From contig OENT01000582.1 in the NCBI GenBank assembly GCA_900239685.1, forward strand, positions 31,432 through 95,431: a stretch of 64,000 bases of DNA, in the 5' to 3' direction. Below, in pieces: positions 61,120 to 64,000 of this stretch (the first letter of the stretch is position 1; each line of letters opens with the position of its first letter). Both the position numbers and the translations under genes were made by a program. The notes beneath the pieces are model-generated. The model searched no databases. It was not told the DNA's origin and saw only the letters and a program-made list of their open reading frames with translations. This stretch comes from Rotaria macrura. Lineage: Eukaryota > Rotifera > Eurotatoria > Philodinida > Philodinidae.

Positions 61120-61357
61120 GTAACTGTTATGTCTTTATTTCTCTTATTCTCTTTCTCATTCTCATCTGATATCACCGAGACAGCAACGTGATGGTATGAC
61201 TACAGAACGGAACAAAAGAGTAACCTCCTCTCGCATGGAATCGAACCATGCACCTCCTGCTTTCCGGGCAGACGTATTAACCACTGTACTAGAAAGGAGT
61301 GTGTATCATTCGTTCCGTCTTATGGCAGAAGGGGAACACTTCTGACATAACAGTAAC
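61120..61357 (-). mobile_element. 228-bp TG...CA element carrying a tRNA-like gene, copy 1
   Basis: The element 61125-61352 begins TGTTATGTC and ends GACATAACA, and is flanked by a 5-bp duplication GTAAC (61120-61124, 61353-61357). TG...CA termini with 5-bp duplications are the hallmark of LTRs, so this looks like a solo LTR. Read on the minus strand it holds a tRNA-like sequence and then AATAAAG just before the 3' end, as an LTR polyadenylation signal would be placed. As far as I can read, it is identical over its full length to the copy at 63363-63590, in opposite orientation. No internal retroelement sequence is attached. Confidence 0.85.
61225..61298 (-). tRNA. tRNA-like sequence in copy 1
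   Basis: Same sequence as 63417-63490; see that entry for the fold. It lies inside a mobile element and is probably not a working tRNA. Confidence 0.45.
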
Positions 61358-62360
61358 TGTCCGAATTTGATGGGAAATCTCTGATACACCCATGAAGTTG
61401 CTTGTCTCGGTCTGAAGGAAGTACGGCAAAGTCCAGGTATTTAGATTGCAAGACTCTTCTCAGATTATGTTTGACGAAATAGATCGTTTTTCTAACATGG
61501 GACAATAGATAGGATCAGTTTAATGATGGATACGAATTTCTGTCTCTCGAATTGGGCAGTAGCATTGATATAAGTTAAACTCTTTTTTAAAGACTAGAGG
61601 ATCGTCCACGAGGGAAACTTCATATATCGTCGTTAACAGATTATGAATTTTCTGAATGCTCTTGCCAGAATTTCGAGCGGTTTCTTAATTGTAACACTTG
61701 CCAATCTTACTTCTTTCAGTGGATTGCCAAGATTTTGTTTATTTTTATTAGTTATTTCCAACCAGAAAAAAGTGGATTCTAAGTGACACCTATGCAAGAT
61801 TAAAACTTGAAAGAGGATGAAACTATTTTTCATAGACATACCTGTCGATGAATATCTTTCAAATATTTTATTCAGTTGTCGTGAACCAGAATGAGAAATT
61901 GCATCGTTCACACATTCAAATGAGATTCTATTGAAATTTGATTTTGATCTACTTATCCAAAATATCTGTTCTGATCTCTGATGGACATCGACTATTCCAA
62001 CGACAATTGATGGGAAAGGGGGCTCTTTAATATCCCCCTACACTCCACTATTCATATTTTGAGCGTTTTACCTCTTTACGCAAAAAAAGGCAACGCATTT
62101 GTATATTCGAAATAAAATTAGAGCCTTAAAAAGTGCACACAATTACTTTTCGTTGAGTCATTCAATTCTGTTGCGATCTACTTTTTCGACACAGTGAACA
62201 AAGTTTAGCGAGCTTTTTTTCGACTACAGTTTGATTTAGGACATCGTTTTGACGCGTTAAGAAAAGATGCCTTCCGCATAGTGAAGTCAAGAGAAAATCG
62301 ATTGTAGCGGAAAACAACATCGAAAAATGACTAATGAGAAATAGTTGAACATCTAGACTA
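61358..62360. other. between repeats, no supported gene
   Basis: Short minus-strand frames (61633-61911, 62162-62425) have no recognisable features. Confidence 0.35.
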
Positions 62361-62661
62361 CCCAGGTCAATCAAAACGGCCGCCGTTACAGTATCGTATA
62401 CGGCCGTTTTTACATCGTGTTCCACGGTTAAACGACCTTTTTAATCTGTATTATGGCGTTTTAACAAGGTCAGTATTACGGACGTACACGGACACCGTAT
62501 ATACGCCGTAAAACCCTCGTAAAGTCAGCGTAATATTATCGTATTCTATAGAACATAGTGCCGTATTACTGAACTTGTTAAAACGGGATAATACGACCCC
62601 GTAATGAGCCGTGTTTTCATCGTATACGACCGTTTACGGATCGTTCTGTTTGACCTGGGTA
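62359..62661. mobile_element. CpG-rich MITE with TA flanks
   Basis: The 299-bp element 62361-62659 is bounded by CCCAGGTCAA and TTGACCTGGG inverted ends and flanked by TA on both sides. In an otherwise AT-rich, CpG-unremarkable region it is packed with CGTATACGGCCGT, CCGTATATACGCCGT and ATACGACC-type motifs, many self-complementary. It has no coding capacity. The TA flanks suggest a Tc1/mariner or similar superfamily. Confidence 0.7.
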
Positions 62662-63357
62662 GGGGTGGCACATTTACTTTACTTTTANTGATCCGGTAGT
62701 TGTATGAATGTCTGATGATTTAAATGAATATTTCGTAGACTGAAAATACAGGATTGAATGAAAGAAATATTTTTACAAAGAGAAAGGAAACAGCATAGGA
62801 AAATTTACCGACTACGGATGTCAATACGTCACACAATTTCGTAGTTTTAACGACGAGATAGAAATAATGACTGATATTTGCATTTTACCATCATTTAATA
62901 TGTTGTATCAAAAAGCTATTGGCTAAATCGAATAGCGAAGCAGTTTATATATATTCTAGTGAAATTTTAGTAATATTCAATCGTAATTCGTGTAACAAAG
63001 GACCTTGTACAGTCTGAGAGAGGTCATTACTGAGTTCCTAAGGAAAAAATAAGCAGTATTTTAGTAATTACTTCATTATTATGTTATGTTCTGTGGAGTG
63101 GGTTTGGGTAGTTGCACGTTTATGCCCTTAAAACACTTCACTACTACTTTCAGATCGTATTTCACAAAAATGAAATCCTATACCTGAAGATACAGATTGT
63201 CAGAAATCGCGATCTGAGAGGTAAAACTTATTTCTTTAATTGTATATTTTTAATGTTGAAAACAAAAATTACGGCCATAAAATAAACTATCCTCTGGCAA
63301 TTTTTATACAATAATGATCTAATATTTCGGCTGCAACCGCGAATTTTTATGTGAAAC
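62662..63357. other. between elements, no supported gene
   Basis: AT-rich sequence with one undetermined base at 62688. I see nothing else. Confidence 0.4.
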
Positions 63358-63595
63358 ATAGTTGTTATGTCAGAAGTGTTCCCCTTCTGCCATAAGACGG
63401 AACGAATGATACACACTCCTTTCTAGTACAGTGGTTAATACGTCTGCCCGGAAAGCAGGAGGTGCATGGTTCGATTCCATGCGAGAGGAGGTTACTCTTT
63501 TGTTCCGTTCTGTAGTCATACCATCACGTTGCTGTCTCGGTGATATCAGATGAGAATGAGAAAGAGAATAAGAGAAATAAAGACATAACAATAGT
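63358..63595 (+). mobile_element. 228-bp TG...CA element carrying a tRNA-like gene, copy 2
   Basis: The element 63363-63590 has TGTTATGTC...GACATAACA ends and a 5-bp duplication ATAGT (63358-63362, 63591-63595), different from that of copy 1. The two copies are therefore independent insertions, not arms of one transposon. It has an AATAAA close to the 3' end and a tRNA-like sequence 54 bp in. Complete identity with copy 1 implies recent mobility or gene conversion. Confidence 0.85.
63417..63490 (+). tRNA. tRNA-like sequence with A and B boxes
   Basis: TCCTTTC at the start pairs with GAGAGGA at the end to form a 7-bp acceptor stem. The TAGTACAGTGG segment fits an internal A box. GGTTCGATTCC is a perfect B box within a CATGG/CCATG T stem. 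The anticodon stem is TCTGC/GCAGG with loop CCGGAAA. This would place GGA (Ser) as anticodon but with C instead of the near-universal U at position 33, and one extra base before the 3' acceptor strand. It resembles eukaryotic tRNA-Asp most. It is probably a pol III promoter relic serving the element. Confidence 0.5.
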
Positions 63596-63867
63596 CTTCT
63601 GTCAAACACTTTTATAGTGACAGGTCAATACTATACTTCGTAAGCGAGAAAGAACTTTTATCAAGAAAAAATGATTGGAAATCTCGCTTATCTTCTATCT
63701 AAAGTTGATATTCATGTTCTAACACAACTAAACATTCTCATCTACAGAATCGACTCTAATTAATCACATAGTTTAAGATTTTGCGAAACGTTTTGGAGTT
63801 GAATTCTCAGGATCAATTTTATTGTAAGCATTGACTCATCTGTATTTAAATCAAAATCAAATTACAG

Positions 63868-64000
63868 ACACTGGAGGTCAGCAATTAGCCACTGCGTTAA
63901 AAATGAATACAGTAAGTTGCATTTTTGACTATTTATTTTCCTTCTATCACATAAGATTCGTCACGATCGAAAAAGAAATTCAATCATAATGATAACTATG
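63868..64000 (+). CDS. partial spliced gene at right edge
   Basis: A 44-nt exon (63868-63911; acceptor AAATTACAG, donor GTAAGT) encodes TGGQQLATALKMNT. A 44-nt intron ends CACATAAG, and the next exon from 63956 stays open to the window edge (IRHDRKRNS...). The preceding exon was not identified with confidence. The sequence is too short to recognise. Confidence 0.4.

Noticed and set aside
61225..63490. Two functional tRNA-Ser(GGA) genes
   Set aside because: Both lie inside identical mobile elements, position 33 is C rather than U, and an extra base disrupts the 3' arm. They are kept only as tRNA-like sequences.
61125..63590. One 2.5-kb transposon with 228-bp terminal inverted repeats
   Set aside because: Each 228-bp copy has its own complete ends and its own, different, 5-bp duplication, so they are two separate insertions.

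Overview
This is an AT-rich eukaryotic nuclear window, almost certainly from an animal. Coding exons are split by very short GT-AG introns (about 50-77 nt wherever I could place both ends). The recognisable genes include a nuclear receptor, a NOVA-like two-KH RNA-binding protein and a clear ERICH3 (glutamate-rich protein 3) orthologue. Two other genes look bacterial in type: an AhpE-like peroxiredoxin and a sulfoquinovosidase of the YihQ family. Metazoan genes, tiny introns, bacterial-type enzymes and many low-copy DNA transposon remnants together suggest a bdelloid rotifer. That organism call is inference, not proof.

Layout. 0.8-1.4 kb: AhpE-like peroxiredoxin (+). 1.8-4.4 kb: a large terminal-inverted-repeat element with a smaller palindromic element inserted in its left arm. 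4.5-5.3 kb: a degenerate TAACTGCG repeat element. 8.5-9.3 kb: four-helix membrane protein (-). 11.8-14.7 kb: nuclear receptor (-) with DNA-binding and ligand-binding domains. 16.1-17.2 kb: foldback/MULE-like element with tandem-repeat ends. 18.0-19.75 kb and 21.4-22.1 kb: two hAT-like elements, the first holding a 293-N assembly gap. 19.9-20.3 kb: unidentified cysteine-containing exon (-). 23.1-25.2 kb: sulfoquinovosidase (+). 30.7-34.5 kb: KH-domain RNA-binding gene (-), possibly joined to downstream C-terminal exons by one long intron. 37.4-38.3 kb: Tc1/mariner-like remnant. 41.8-45.4 kb: weak exon-like ORFs. 48.4-49.3 kb: two-exon gene with an alpha-crystallin/CS-like C-terminus (+). 55.9-57.6 kb: ERICH3 (+), rebuilt as eleven small exons. 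61.1-63.6 kb: two identical, oppositely oriented 228-bp TG...CA elements, each with its own 5-bp target duplication and a tRNA-like sequence inside. Between them lies a CpG-rich MITE. The right edge cuts into another spliced gene.

The genes do not form a pathway or operon. Two of the enzymes are functionally notable: the peroxiredoxin (peroxide detoxification) and the sulfoquinovosidase (cleavage of glycosides of the sulfolipid head group found in algal and cyanobacterial membranes). Both look acquired and both could suit a grazer of photosynthetic microbes. Large stretches hold no gene I can support.

All domain and family assignments come from reading translated sequence by eye. Exon joins were checked for phase and for donor/acceptor dinucleotides, not with transcripts.
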